38,862 nt of DNA, from positions 1 to 38,862 of the forward strand of contig JAEVZS010000010.1 of assembly GCA_023392125.1 (NCBI GenBank), in the 5' to 3' direction. This document shows, piece by piece, positions 1 through 10,000 of this stretch; position 1 is the first letter of the stretch; the number at the start of each line of letters is the position of its first letter. The DNA is from Bacteroidota bacterium (GTDB lineage Bacteria > Bacteroidota > Bacteroidia > Cytophagales > Cytophagaceae). Under the pieces are notes generated by a model. That model was not told the DNA's origin, made no database searches, and worked only from the letters and a program-made list of their open reading frames with translations. A program made the position numbers and the translations under genes.

Positions 1-3000
1 ATACCGAAGGCTCAGAGGTACCCCCCTGGGTACGGAAGGCTCGCAGCTTGCCCGCATAGTTGTATTCCAGATACCGGCTGCTGCCATCATCGTCGCTCAG
101 CATATTGCCGCTCTGGTCATAGCCGAAACCGTAGCTCTCCTCCCCGACGGAGACGGATACAAGACGATTGCTGCTCTCCGTATACGCAAAATGCCGGGTA
201 AATCCGGAGACCGAAACATGCTGCAGGCTCTGTATATTGCCCAGGCGATCGTAGGTATACAGCTCTGTATAGGCTCGGGTGGCATTGAGATCGCCACCCT
301 TGATATCATCGTCCCAGGGAGCGGCCACACGGCCGGCGCTGCTCTCACGGCCTGTAGCCGAAAGCAGGCGGTACAACGCATCGTAGCCGAAGTCCCGTAC
401 CAGCTTGTCTTTGCCAGCCAGGCTGCCGGGAATTCCCGCATCCAGCGTCTGGTCTGTCGTACAGACAATATTGCCGCTCAGGTCGTACTCGTAGCCCATA
501 TTGATACGGTTGCCCGCATCGGGGTTATAGGTCAGACCCGACAGGCTGTATTTCTCCGATTTTACACGCTCCAGACGGAATGTCTCCGCATGGTAACGGT
601 AGCGGGTCATCACACCGTTGCCCAGCGCCAGCAGGATACGCTGCCCGCGCGCATTATAAGCGATGCGCTCCACATAGGTCTCTGCCGGAGCCCCCGCATG
701 CGCCTGTACCCGTACCGACTCCAGCGCGCCTGCCCGGTTGTAGACGGGAAGCAGGATCTTACGCTCCTCTTCCGTATTTTCAGGATAGACCAGCCGCGTC
801 AGACGGTTGAGCGCGTCATATTCCATGCTGGTTATATAAACCTGCGAAGACAGGTCCGTATCCTCCAGCTCTTCCCAGTCAGTCACAAAAGTGTCTATGG
901 TCTCCCAGCCCGGCGGGGAAAATACACTGAGAATAACCGCGTCATCAATCATCCGGCGCGATTTTTCGGGGACATTGCCTTTGAAATCGTAGGCGTCGAT
1001 CGCTACCAGCCCCGCCTCATCGTAGTGCCTGTACAGTCGCCCCAGCAGGTTCTGCGCAGCGGGATCACCCAGACCAGCCTGATCCCCGTAGATCAGCCTC
1101 TGCCTCAGAGTCGTGCCTTCTGTCTGCCGGTCCCGGGCCCAGATGGCCACGGGTCTTCCCCCCTCATCGTAGGCATGAAGGCTCAGGGAGCCGCGCTCAT
1201 CCCGGGATTCTACCGGGCGGTTGAGCGCGTCCGGAAACTGCATGCTATATCCCGCGTCGATATGGGTGGTGCTGAGGGGACGGTTGAGCAGATCATAGGT
1301 ATGGGCAAAGGCATAGGGACGCGTTGGTGTCTCCGCGATTTTGAGCGCGTCGGCGACCAGCAACAGATTGCCCCGGATATCATAGGTATAGCGCATCTCG
1401 ACCTCTTCATGCCCCGAAGGGCTAGCGTTGCGGTCGATGGTGCGCACGGTACGCCCCAGCGCGTCGATCCAGGCCGAGGACGGTGTATAGTAATGCTCTG
1501 CCGGCACATGCGGATGACCATAGTGGGTCAGCTCGGCCAGGTCATTGGCATCGTAGCGGTAGCTCACCCAGGGGCTGGGCTCAAACACGGAAGGATTGTC
1601 CAGACTGAGCGGAGTGCCAAAGATCACCCGCTGCTCGGAGCCATCGGGCATCACGGTCCGTATCACCTGCCCCCGCGGATCGTAAAACTGCCGGGTTTTT
1701 ACACCTTTGCCCGGCTCCTGAGGCCGGGTATAGGCAAAACCTTTGTCAAAATAGGGTTCATAGGCTTCTACTACCCAGCCCTTGTTGTTGTATACCTGCC
1801 AGCCGCTGACAACCACATTGGGCTGCTCCGCGGAAGTGTTTTCCAGGCCTGTGGCAGGAGCATTCTGGGAAAGATCCGCCGGCAAGCCCGCGTCGCCCAG
1901 CAGCTGGTCGCCAAAGAGCACTTCTTCGGCTTGTGTACGGGTCTGCAGCAGACGTCCGAAGCCGTCGGAATACTCCACGGAAACCAGCGTATTGTCATTG
2001 ACGCTGTCATGATAGTGGTGCTCCCGCTGTATGGTTTTGACAAAAACAGGCTCTTTGCGCTCCGAATAGGCAAAAAAGTCGTACTCCATCCGTGTACCCG
2101 GCACCGCCAGCGTATCGCCTTTATTCTCGCCCTCTTTGCCCATGACAGCAGTTTTTATCAGAAACCCGAGGGGGCTGAAGGCAAACATTCCGCGGTTCAG
2201 GTTGGGATCGGTGATTGTTTCGGCCTGCATCACCCGGTAGTTGTATGCCGCCTGAATCTCCAGTCCCAGGGGATCGGTCACGCGGACCGGCAACAGCTTA
2301 TACTCATCGTATCCGATCTCCACCTGCGCGTCCAGCGGATCTTTCATGGCCAGCAGGAGCCCGTAGCTGCCTTCGCCGGTTTGCTGAAAATCAAAGGACT
2401 TGCGCTCTGTCTCCGCATAGTAGCCGGTATAATAGCGCCCTCCCGTACGGTACCTGTAGCCCGCGTTGGCAGGCAGGGCTTCCTGAAAATCCTCCGGATA
2501 CTCCGCAGGCCAGACAAAGGCCGTACCATCGTTGAGGTATACCGGTCTCCGCAGGCCATAGGCCTCGCCCAGTATAGCCTCGGTAAATACCAGGGTCTCG
2601 CTCCGGACCGGCACTCCGTAATTGCCCAGCTCCCCGTAGGCCAGACCGGTAAAGGCGGTGCCATCGTAATAGGTCAGGCTGTGGCTCAGCAGCCGGTACA
2701 GCAGATCCGAAGGCCGGTCGTCCTGCAGCGCCTGCAGGATTTCTTCATAAAGCTGATAAACGCCTTTGCCCTGCGTATACAGGGCTTCCCAGCCGGCTGC
2801 TTCAATCACCCGACCGCACAGATACTGATACAGTGTATCCTTGTGCGCCCGTACTTCCCGGGAAAAGGTGCACAGAATAGCTTCCGATCCCGCTTTGGGC
2901 CTGTGAGGATCCACCCCACGAGGTATCGCCATGGAAAGCTGTATGGCAGAAAAGCCATACGCGTCGTAGGCATCCGTAAAGCCGACCTGCGTGAGCGGCT

Positions 3001-5824
3001 CACTGCCGCGCTCCCATTGGGAGGTACGCGAGGCCAGTCCGTAGGAAAAGAAGATATAGCCGCTGCCGGCTTTGTTATTGGCATCAGGATCATAAGAGGC
3101 CGAACGGGCTACTCCCCGCCCGGGAGCATACTCCAGCCGCAGGCCCTGCAGATTTTCGCTGACAGTATAGGGACGGTGCTGACGACTGCTGTGATCCAGC
3201 GCGTATACTTCACTCCGGAGCACACTGCCCCGGAGTGTGCGCAGGGCATCGCGACGGGCACGGCGGGGCAGCGAAGCCAGCAGCACATTCATCGCCCCTG
3301 GACGGTGCAATATATTGCGGTCTTCCTGCCAGTATTCATGACTGAAATCCGCCTCCTGCCAGTCGGAACCGCTCTCACTGCCGGATTTTTCCACAGGCCC
3401 CAGATGAAACCAGGTGCGGGTCTCCACAGGCGGGCTGTAGTGTATGCCCTGCACCTGCTCAAAAGCAGCGCTGACCGGCAGGCTGTAGTCTTTGTCAAAA
3501 AGGGTATCCCTATGCAGCCCTTCGGCATTGTAGCGATCAAATGTCTCCGAATCCCGCTGCACTACTTTGCCAAAGCCCCGGAACTCGCGCTCTACACCAT
3601 CCCAGTAGCCATGACTGTAGTCGTATTCGGTTGTGAGCTTGCCACCGGAAAGGGCGTCCAGCACCTCCACCCGCGCCACTACCAGCACCGGAAAAGGCAG
3701 TGTTGTCTGCCATGCTCCTTTATCTTTCAGGTAATAGCGGATCGAGCTGCTATATTCCACCCGGGTAAGGGCTCCCATATGGTTGTCCATTTCATGGAGC
3801 AGATAGGGCTTGACTCCGCCGGTAAAATCGAAATAAAAGAAGCGGTCTCTGCCCGATCCGTCATAATCATAGCTCCACAAGATGCCGGGTACACCGCTGC
3901 CGGTCATATCGGCCAGACGGACCATACCCGGATTAAATACCGGTGGTGTGCCCTGTATGCGAACCGGCTCGCTCCAGGCATTGCCGCTGCGGTTGATCCA
4001 GAGGGTGACCGAGTTGTTTTCTATATAGATCAGATCCGAATAGCCGTCGCCATCCACATCGGCCAGATAGACCCGGGCCGGGTCGTGGTTGTAGGGCAGG
4101 CGCGGACTGTTTTTCATGCTGACACGCGCTCCCCAGCGGGCATGCCCCAGATTGGGCCAGTAGTCGATACGCCCGTCTCCGACCAGCACCATGTCCTGGA
4201 GCCCATTGCCGCTCAGGGATGCAGTACGAACTCTGGGATCGGCAAAGCTCAGCCTGGGAAAGCCCTCCAGCTGCGTTTTGTCCACCGTGGCAACTTTGTA
4301 AAATCCCTGCTCGGGATCATTAAAAAAGCATTCGAAGGAAGCGCCGTTGCGCAATACATCGGTAATGCCGTCGCCGTCCAGATCGAGAAGCTTTACTTCC
4401 GGGTCGGCCAGGCTAAACGAAGGTGTGCGCTCATAGCTGTGAAAGGAGCGATGGCTCCATTGCCCGTCCTGCCGGAGGGGAAAATAGCCGGATAAGCCGG
4501 GCTTGTTGACGACCAGATCGGGCTTGCCATCGCCATTGGCATCCATAAAGCTTACTTCCGGGTCGGAGATCGAAACGCCGGCGGGCGCTTCCTTCATAGT
4601 CCGCGGCGGATCAAAGCTGCCATCGCCCCGGTTGCGCCAGTAGCGGGCTACCGCCGAGAAGCCATCGGTACCCATCTGCACAAAATCGGGCAGCCCGTTG
4701 CCAAAAAGCGATATCAGCTCCACATCATTATTGCCTACTCCGCTGGCCGGAAGATCGCTCCCCCGCAACGGAAAAAAGTCCCGCTTCAGAGGTTCAAAGC
4801 GGCTGTATGAAAACTCCAGGGGCGGCATGCGCTCTGTCGCTGCTCCGTCGTGGCCCTCGATGCTGACCTGGCTGAGCAGGGATACGCCATTGAGCGGAAG
4901 CACCGAAGCCGCCATCTCTCCGGCCTGTACCCGGTCGTCCAGATAAATCAGGTGATAGGTTTTGGTCAGCAGCTCCCCCGACAGGGGATTGGTACAGATC
5001 TCTATTTTCCGGCACCGCCGGGTCGTACGGATTTCAAAGCCGGCCTGATAGGAGGAAAAAGGATCCGGGCGCTCTTCGTACACAAAACGCACGCGGACCA
5101 TAGGTATCTGCTGCTGGCTGTGCGGATAGTATCCGTAACGTATCTCCTCCAGGTATAGCTTGTCCCAGCGGTGGCCGTCCTTTGCTGTCAGCGGCTCACG
5201 GGTATAGGCATAATCGATCCGGTTGCCGAAGAGGTCTTCGGTACGGCTCAGCTTCCACTCAAAAGCGGCGGTGCGGTAAGCAGGATTGACGCAGGTCGCG
5301 GGATCTCCGTAGCGGCGGCTGTCGCGGGTACGTGCCTGCGGAGTACCGTACCAGCTGACCAGTCCGTCTTTGCTCCGGACACGCCAGTAATCGTTTTCGG
5401 CATCCAGCACACGCTCTATGCGGGCAAACAGCCCTTCTGTGCGGGGACGGTATTGCTGGGCATCCTGCCGGTCGCTCTGCACCGGAATGAGATCTTCCGC
5501 TCCGGAAAGGATGAAGACATCGCCCGCACCGGTATCAAAGCGGCTGTCTTTGTACAAAGGGATACCCTTGCTGGTTTTGCGGCTTACACCGGGTATGGCC
5601 AGGGACCAGCCCAGACCAAACTCGCTGTTGGCATGGCCGGTGCTGTATTGCAGACTAAGCTCGGGCTGAAAACCGTTTCTGCCCGGCGGCAGTGCAATGG
5701 GCACACTAAAGTTGCCCGTACCGGTAAAGAGATCAGGACTGAATTTTTCTCCCATACCGCTAATCGCTCCCCCTCCCTTCGGTGTGCTGATCACATTGCT
5801 GCCCGCTCCTTTTACTGTTGTCAT
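1..5824 (-). CDS. Tc toxin TcB-TcC fusion (SpvB / RHS-repeat protein), C-terminus beyond left edge
   Basis: The reading frame is open from ATG at 5824 to the window edge, giving about 1941 codons with no stop. Residues 1 to about 310 are an SpvB-type N-terminus, with GNFSVPIALPPGR and ELSLQYSTG near the start and GLGWSL soon after. About 370-660 carries FG-GAP/VCBS-like Asp-rich repeats such as DANGDGKPDL, DLDGDGITD and DVDGDGYSDLIYI, the TcB beta-propeller that docks on TcA. RHS/YD repeats follow: YTYDIRGN near 1476, YEYDLSGN near 1775, YTYDRLGN near 1856 and FGYDQSGN near 1900. Typical TcB is about 1480 residues, so the last 460 visible residues correspond to TcC fused in frame. In the family this forms a hollow cocoon enclosing a self-cleaved toxic C-terminus. 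That cleavage site and toxin lie off the window. It is the last gene seen of the tcA-GT-tcBC operon, 68 bases after the glycosyltransferase, and is GC-rich compared with its neighbours. Confidence 0.92.
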   Translation of the reverse strand, partial: MTTVKGAGSNVISTPKGGGAISGMGEKFSPDLFTGTGNFSVPIALPPGRNGFQPELSLQYSTGHANSEFGLGWSLAIPGVSRKTSKGIPLYKDSRFDTGAGDVFILSGAEDLIPVQSDRQDAQQYRPRTEGLFARIERVLDAENDYWRVRSKDGLVSWYGTPQARTRDSRRYGDPATCVNPAYRTAAFEWKLSRTEDLFGNRIDYAYTREPLTAKDGHRWDKLYLEEIRYGYYPHSQQQIPMVRVRFVYEERPDPFSSYQAGFEIRTTRRCRKIEICTNPLSGELLTKTYHLIYLDDRVQAGEMAASVLPLNGVSLLSQVSIEGHDGAATERMPPLEFSYSRFEPLKRDFFPLRGSDLPASGVGNNDVELISLFGNGLPDFVQMGTDGFSAVARYWRNRGDGSFDPPRTMKEAPAGVSISDPEVSFMDANGDGKPDLVVNKPGLSGYFPLRQDGQWSHRSFHSYERTPSFSLADPEVKLLDLDGDGITDVLRNGASFECFFNDPEQGFYKVATVDKTQLEGFPRLSFADPRVRTASLSGNGLQDMVLVGDGRIDYWPNLGHARWGARVSMKNSPRLPYNHDPARVYLADVDGDGYSDLIYIENNSVTLWINRSGNAWSEPVRIQGTPPVFNPGMVRLADMTGSGVPGILWSYDYDGSGRDRFFYFDFTGGVKPYLLHEMDNHMGALTRVEYSSSIRYYLKDKGAWQTTLPFPVLVVARVEVLDALSGGKLTTEYDYSHGYWDGVEREFRGFGKVVQRDSETFDRYNAEGLHRDTLFDKDYSLPVSAAFEQVQGIHYSPPVETRTWFHLGPVEKSGSESGSDWQEADFSHEYWQEDRNILHRPGAMNVLLASLPRRARRDALRTLRGSVLRSEVYALDHSSRQHRPYTVSENLQGLRLEYAPGRGVARSASYDPDANNKAGSGYIFFSYGLASRTSQWERGSEPLTQVGFTDAYDAYGFSAIQLSMAIPRGVDPHRPKAGSEAILCTFSREVRAHKDTLYQYLCGRVIEAAGWEALYTQGKGVYQLYEEILQALQDDRPSDLLYRLLSHSLTYYDGTAFTGLAYGELGNYGVPVRSETLVFTEAILGEAYGLRRPVYLNDGTAFVWPAEYPEDFQEALPANAGYRYRTGGRYYTGYYAETERKSFDFQQTGEGSYGLLLAMKDPLDAQVEIGYDEYKLLPVRVTDPLGLEIQAAYNYRVMQAETITDPNLNRGMFAFSPLGFLIKTAVMGKEGENKGDTLAVPGTRMEYDFFAYSERKEPVFVKTIQREHHYHDSVNDNTLVSVEYSDGFGRLLQTRTQAEEVLFGDQLLGDAGLPADLSQNAPATGLENTSAEQPNVVVSGWQVYNNKGWVVEAYEPYFDKGFAYTRPQEPGKGVKTRQFYDPRGQVIRTVMPDGSEQRVIFGTPLSLDNPSVFEPSPWVSYRYDANDLAELTHYGHPHVPAEHYYTPSSAWIDALGRTVRTIDRNASPSGHEEVEMRYTYDIRGNLLLVADALKIAETPTRPYAFAHTYDLLNRPLSTTHIDAGYSMQFPDALNRPVESRDERGSLSLHAYDEGGRPVAIWARDRQTEGTTLRQRLIYGDQAGLGDPAAQNLLGRLYRHYDEAGLVAIDAYDFKGNVPEKSRRMIDDAVILSVFSPPGWETIDTFVTDWEELEDTDLSSQVYITSMEYDALNRLTRLVYPENTEEERKILLPVYNRAGALESVRVQAHAGAPAETYVERIAYNARGQRILLALGNGVMTRYRYHAETFRLERVKSEKYSLSGLTYNPDAGNRINMGYEYDLSGNIVCTTDQTLDAGIPGSLAGKDKLVRDFGYDALYRLLSATGRESSAGRVAAPWDDDIKGGDLNATRAYTELYTYDRLGNIQSLQHVSVSGFTRHFAYTESSNRLVSVSVGEESYGFGYDQSGNMLSDDDGSSRYLEYNYAGKLRAFRTQGGTSEPSV

Positions 5825-5892
5825 GCTTTGTCCGCTTAATTAAAAAAATGCTTATACTGAATTATCAAAAATCAATGCCTCCGTTCCCCCAT

Positions 5893-6996
5893 TTATGGCC
5901 GGATAACCTGTGTCTCCTGAGGTTCCTGCACCCAAAGCGGGTCGGCGGAAAAATTGCGGTATACATGGCCTTTGCCGTAGCCCGCTTCATTGACCCGGAC
6001 TCTCTGCCGGATTATATTCTGCTTATATCTTGACACATTGGTCACTATAGAATACTGTGCCTTGACCTTATCAAGAAATCGCCGGTCTTCTATGCGAAAA
6101 AACGTCTTCCACCCTTCTTCATCATTCAGATTGTAGCTAAGCCCGCCATTGGTGGAGCGCAATTCCCTGATCTCATCCGAAAGAAAGTAAAGGCGCAGCA
6201 GCCCGTCAGATTCCTGCCACTGTCCGCGCAGCCAGTCGCCCTCGTGAATCGTATGCAATCCCTGATAAAACTGCTCATCATCCCTGAGCGTCCCGGTTTC
6301 AAAACTGCCGTCATTATACAGAAAGAGGACTTTATTCATTCCTATGCCATACATGACATAGTATCCCGATAGCTTGTTGACAAAGTATTCTTTGCTGAAA
6401 CGATCATGATCCGAATGAGCGATTGAGCGAAGAAAATCAAACGAGTCAATCTTTTCCTCACGCCGGCCCAGCTTTACCAGCCGGCCGTACAGATCCATAT
6501 CCTCGTATCCGTAGGAGCTCATGGACTCGTCATAGCCTCCCACCGCATGAAAATCTTCGCGCCGGACACATACACGTCCAAAAGCATCCTTGTAGGCTTC
6601 TGTCTCTTCCCTGTAATCAAAATTGACAATGCAGTTTGTGTCCCGGTTAAAAACCTCATTCAGATACGCTGCGAAACCAGGTCCCGTAAAATTATCCGCG
6701 TCCACATTGCAGATCAGCTCACTCTCTGCCAGATTAAAGGACAGATTGCGCGAATGACTACGGTTGAAAAATTCCGGCTCATCAGTCCGGTAATACACCA
6801 GACGCCCGCTTTGAATATGTTCCTGCAGTTCGCTATTTACCCAGCCCTCCATACCATCGCCGGAGTTATAATCCAGCAGCACAAAGCGCGCACCGGGATA
6901 GTCCGCATTGTCGCGCAGATTGGCAGGGACCGTCTCCTTCAGATGATGGAGACGGTTCATGCTTACGGTACAGAATGTAATGGAATACTGTTTCAT
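5893..6996 (-). CDS. GT-A fold glycosyltransferase (GT2 / GT27-like) inside the Tc operon
   Basis: The product has 367 residues with no signal peptide or membrane segment, so it is probably cytoplasmic. The N-terminus (SITFCTVSMNRLHHLKETVP) is the nucleotide-binding start of a family 2-like transferase. NVDADNF supplies a DxD metal/sugar-nucleotide motif at D99-A-D101. GGYDE (153-157) and GYEDMDLYGRL (163-173) resemble the C-terminal catalytic half of GalNAc/galactosyltransferases (Glyco_transf_7C type). The last 150 residues are not recognised. It starts 15 bases after tcA and ends 68 bases before tcBC on the same strand, so co-transcription is very likely. Donor and acceptor are unknown. 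It might glycosylate a Tc subunit, as operon-linked transferases do for some adhesins, or act on the producer's surface glycan. Both roles are inference. Confidence 0.85.
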   Translation of the reverse strand: MKQYSITFCTVSMNRLHHLKETVPANLRDNADYPGARFVLLDYNSGDGMEGWVNSELQEHIQSGRLVYYRTDEPEFFNRSHSRNLSFNLAESELICNVDADNFTGPGFAAYLNEVFNRDTNCIVNFDYREETEAYKDAFGRVCVRREDFHAVGGYDESMSSYGYEDMDLYGRLVKLGRREEKIDSFDFLRSIAHSDHDRFSKEYFVNKLSGYYVMYGIGMNKVLFLYNDGSFETGTLRDDEQFYQGLHTIHEGDWLRGQWQESDGLLRLYFLSDEIRELRSTNGGLSYNLNDEEGWKTFFRIEDRRFLDKVKAQYSIVTNVSRYKQNIIRQRVRVNEAGYGKGHVYRNFSADPLWVQEPQETQVIRP

Positions 6997-7011
6997 GGCT
7001 GTAGATTCTCC

Positions 7012-10000
7012 TTAATATGTTGGCCACTCCGGAGTATCGCCTTTAATGGACACCACAAAAAGAATATCTGTAATCTGTTCACCGAGAATCAGATTGATCA
7101 GGGCCCCGTCCAGACTCAGCTCCCAGCTTCCGACCGGACTTTTGCCTTCGATCAGTGTGTTCCAGGCTGAAGCCTGAGCACGGGTGCTCATATCCTTGGT
7201 TGCACCCAGAATAGTGGCACCGGGCTGCTCCTCGCCTTCCGGCCCGTAGGAGAGTCCGACATTGCCATTGAGCCGGACGCTGTCACTTGCCGTCGCGAAG
7301 AAGAGCGATACTGCGGTAACCCGCATTTCAGACAGGTTGACCGGGAAATCGAATCGCGTCGTGTTGAAACGCACCGTAACCGACTTGTTTTTCTGATCCG
7401 GATTGCTGAAATCATACCACTGATCGGCAAAGTTATTTTTGAAAGAAAACGGCCGGTCACCCTCAAAGCGATTATTCAGTCTCTGAATGACTTCATTGCG
7501 GTAAGTGCCGTTTTCCAACGCGGTATACTCTATGGTGAATATTACATCTGCAATTGTATTGAAATCAAAGAAATTGGCGGCCTTGGGCAATATAAGCTCC
7601 CAAGTGCTTTCCACACCCATATTTTCAAAAGGATACAGGCGACTGCTTTGCTCCTGCAGCTCAAACAAACCGCTGGCCTGATATGGAGAGCTGAGAGAAA
7701 CTGACTCCGGCTGACGAAGTATGTAGTTTTTACGATAGTCCGTACCATTCACTATATAAGAGATCCCTGAGCTGCGCAAGGTAGCCTTGATACCATCTAC
7801 CGGTGGTGTAAGCGCCACAATAGTTGCCCGTACACGCTTGATCATACGCAGATAATGTCCGGGAAAATCCCTGTCAAAAAGCTCCATGGGCAATGTAAAC
7901 TCCATACGGCCTGACTCACGGAAACGCTGGAAATCCGTCGGAGCCATACGCATCAGGGAAATATTCCGGGTGAGCTGCAGCTTGCGTTTTTCCGAGTCAA
8001 AAGCATACTGATCCAGTTCGGTGATATTCTGAAGCAGACGGGCAGAAGCAGTAAGCCCGCGACGGTCAATACCTCCTCCCCCGCCAATAGAGAGCCCTAC
8101 CTGTGAAGGCGCTTCCCAATAGTCATCCTTAATAAAGGAAGGCACCTGCTCCTGACGCTCAAAAGTCAGCTGATTCTGGGCAACCTTTGCTGTTGCCGTT
8201 GCCTGATACAGAAAGTAGCTGTATACCTTCTCCAGTATATTGGACATCCACTCATACAACTCCGCATTGGTAAATTTCCTGGACAAATATTCCAGCGTTT
8301 CCGTTGCCTGATCGGCCTGCATCTGCGCGATATTGCGCTCCTGCTCCACTACTTGCTTACGCTGCTGGGCAACCCGGATCTCCTGTCCCGCGATCAGCAG
8401 ATCCTGCTGAGATAACAAGTACTGAAACTGCCATTCTTCCTTACGACGCTCAAAACTTGCCAGCATGGACTGAATAGAAGAATCATTGCCAAACTGCTGA
8501 GCCTGAGACGACACAGAACCAGCCAAGAAACCCAAACTTTGAGCAGTAGCTGCTCCCACTGTTGCCGGAGTGGTACCCGACGTAAGCGCAGCAATAGATG
8601 CTCCCATATAAAGAATCTGGTTGACTGTCATAAGTTGATTCGCAGCAAACAATAACGACATCGCCATAAGCTCATGTGATATAAGCCCGTTATCAATAAG
8701 CTCTTTATAATGATCCGTTGTCTGAGCAATGCGATCTCGCTGCAATTCTGTAAGCACGATATTACTTTCTGCCTCCTTCAACCGAAGTTCATGAAGTCGC
8801 ACACCTGCTTTAGCCAACTGCATATCCTGACGAGCTTTAAGCAGATTATAGTTTTCCGAATCACCTTTCTCATAAAGGCTCAACAGGGTGCTTTCGAGCT
8901 GCTGAGCCATGCTGACCTGCTGCCTGGCACGCTCGATCAGCACCTCAAACCGGTATATGGAAGGATTAAAATTCTGAATATTGCTACCCAGACTGATCCC
9001 GTTGGGTCCAAGCACCGGCATGCCGGTGCTCTGATCCGTTGGGGCAGCGTAAGGCTGTAGCTCCCGCACAATACCCGCGATATTCATACAGTTACGTATC
9101 TTGAACAGATTGGCTTCCGCTGAAAAAATATAGCTGCGTAATATCGGGTTAGCCGGCACGCAGAACACAGGGTTCAGCTGTGGCATATAATGCACGTTTT
9201 TACCATAATATTTATTAATTACGGTGATCGGATTATTAATTACCCGAAGGGTCTCAATCTGCTCACTGGTAGGATTGACTCTATTATACGCCGCCCGAGC
9301 CCTGACAAAATAAGGACTGAGCGGCTGACTGCCCGTTAAGTCTGTAATAGATGCAGGAATCGCTTCCACATCAATCTTCGGCTCGCTGGCAAACCAGGGA
9401 AGACTCATATCATCGGATAGTAACGCAGTAGCCACAATTCCCGTAGCACTCGCTACCGCATTGAGATAGTATTTGCCTACCTCCGAGGCCAGAAAGCGCG
9501 TGCCCTGCTCAATACCCGAATTAGACAGAAGACGTCTTAACGCTTTCTCATTCATAACCCTGCCAGAACCAAGCAGACCTGCGAAGTCTTCAAAATCTTC
9601 CGGAGTAATCAGGGCATCGTCCACCAGATCCCGGATATTGGAAAACTTGTCCGCAAGTCCCGTAGACTGCTCCAGCTCAAGGCTGATTAACGCGATGGTA
9701 TTATCCAATACGGCTTTATCTTCGATTCTGTACAGATCCATGACAATTTCCAGCCACACCGGCTGCCAGTACGACCAATCCGCACTCTGCTGTACAGCAG
9801 CAGGGATACGCAAGTTCTCAATCTGACTACTGCAATTCGTCTTTTTGGAATACAAACCTTCCGCATCCAAAAGCTCCAGCGAAGCTTCGTAGAGCGCTCT
9901 GGCACGAGGTACAGACTCCGCATTATCCTTGGTAAATTCGCTATCCGCGAATTCCTGCATGCACTTAACAATGGAGAGTATGGTAAATCGCGTATAACTC

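Noticed and set aside
191..4495. Very long plus-strand ORF (1434 codons)
   Set aside because: It is the in-register antisense of tcBC. Its translation has no domain character, while the opposite strand shows SpvB and RHS motifs throughout.
5171..5839. Plus-strand ORF of 222 codons
   Set aside because: Same antisense register over the start of tcBC. The minus strand encodes the conserved SpvB N-terminus here.
6547..7170. Plus-strand ORF of 207 codons across the glycosyltransferase and the tcA end
   Set aside because: Both strands opposite it carry clear coding sequence, and the ORF crosses a gene boundary without any motif.
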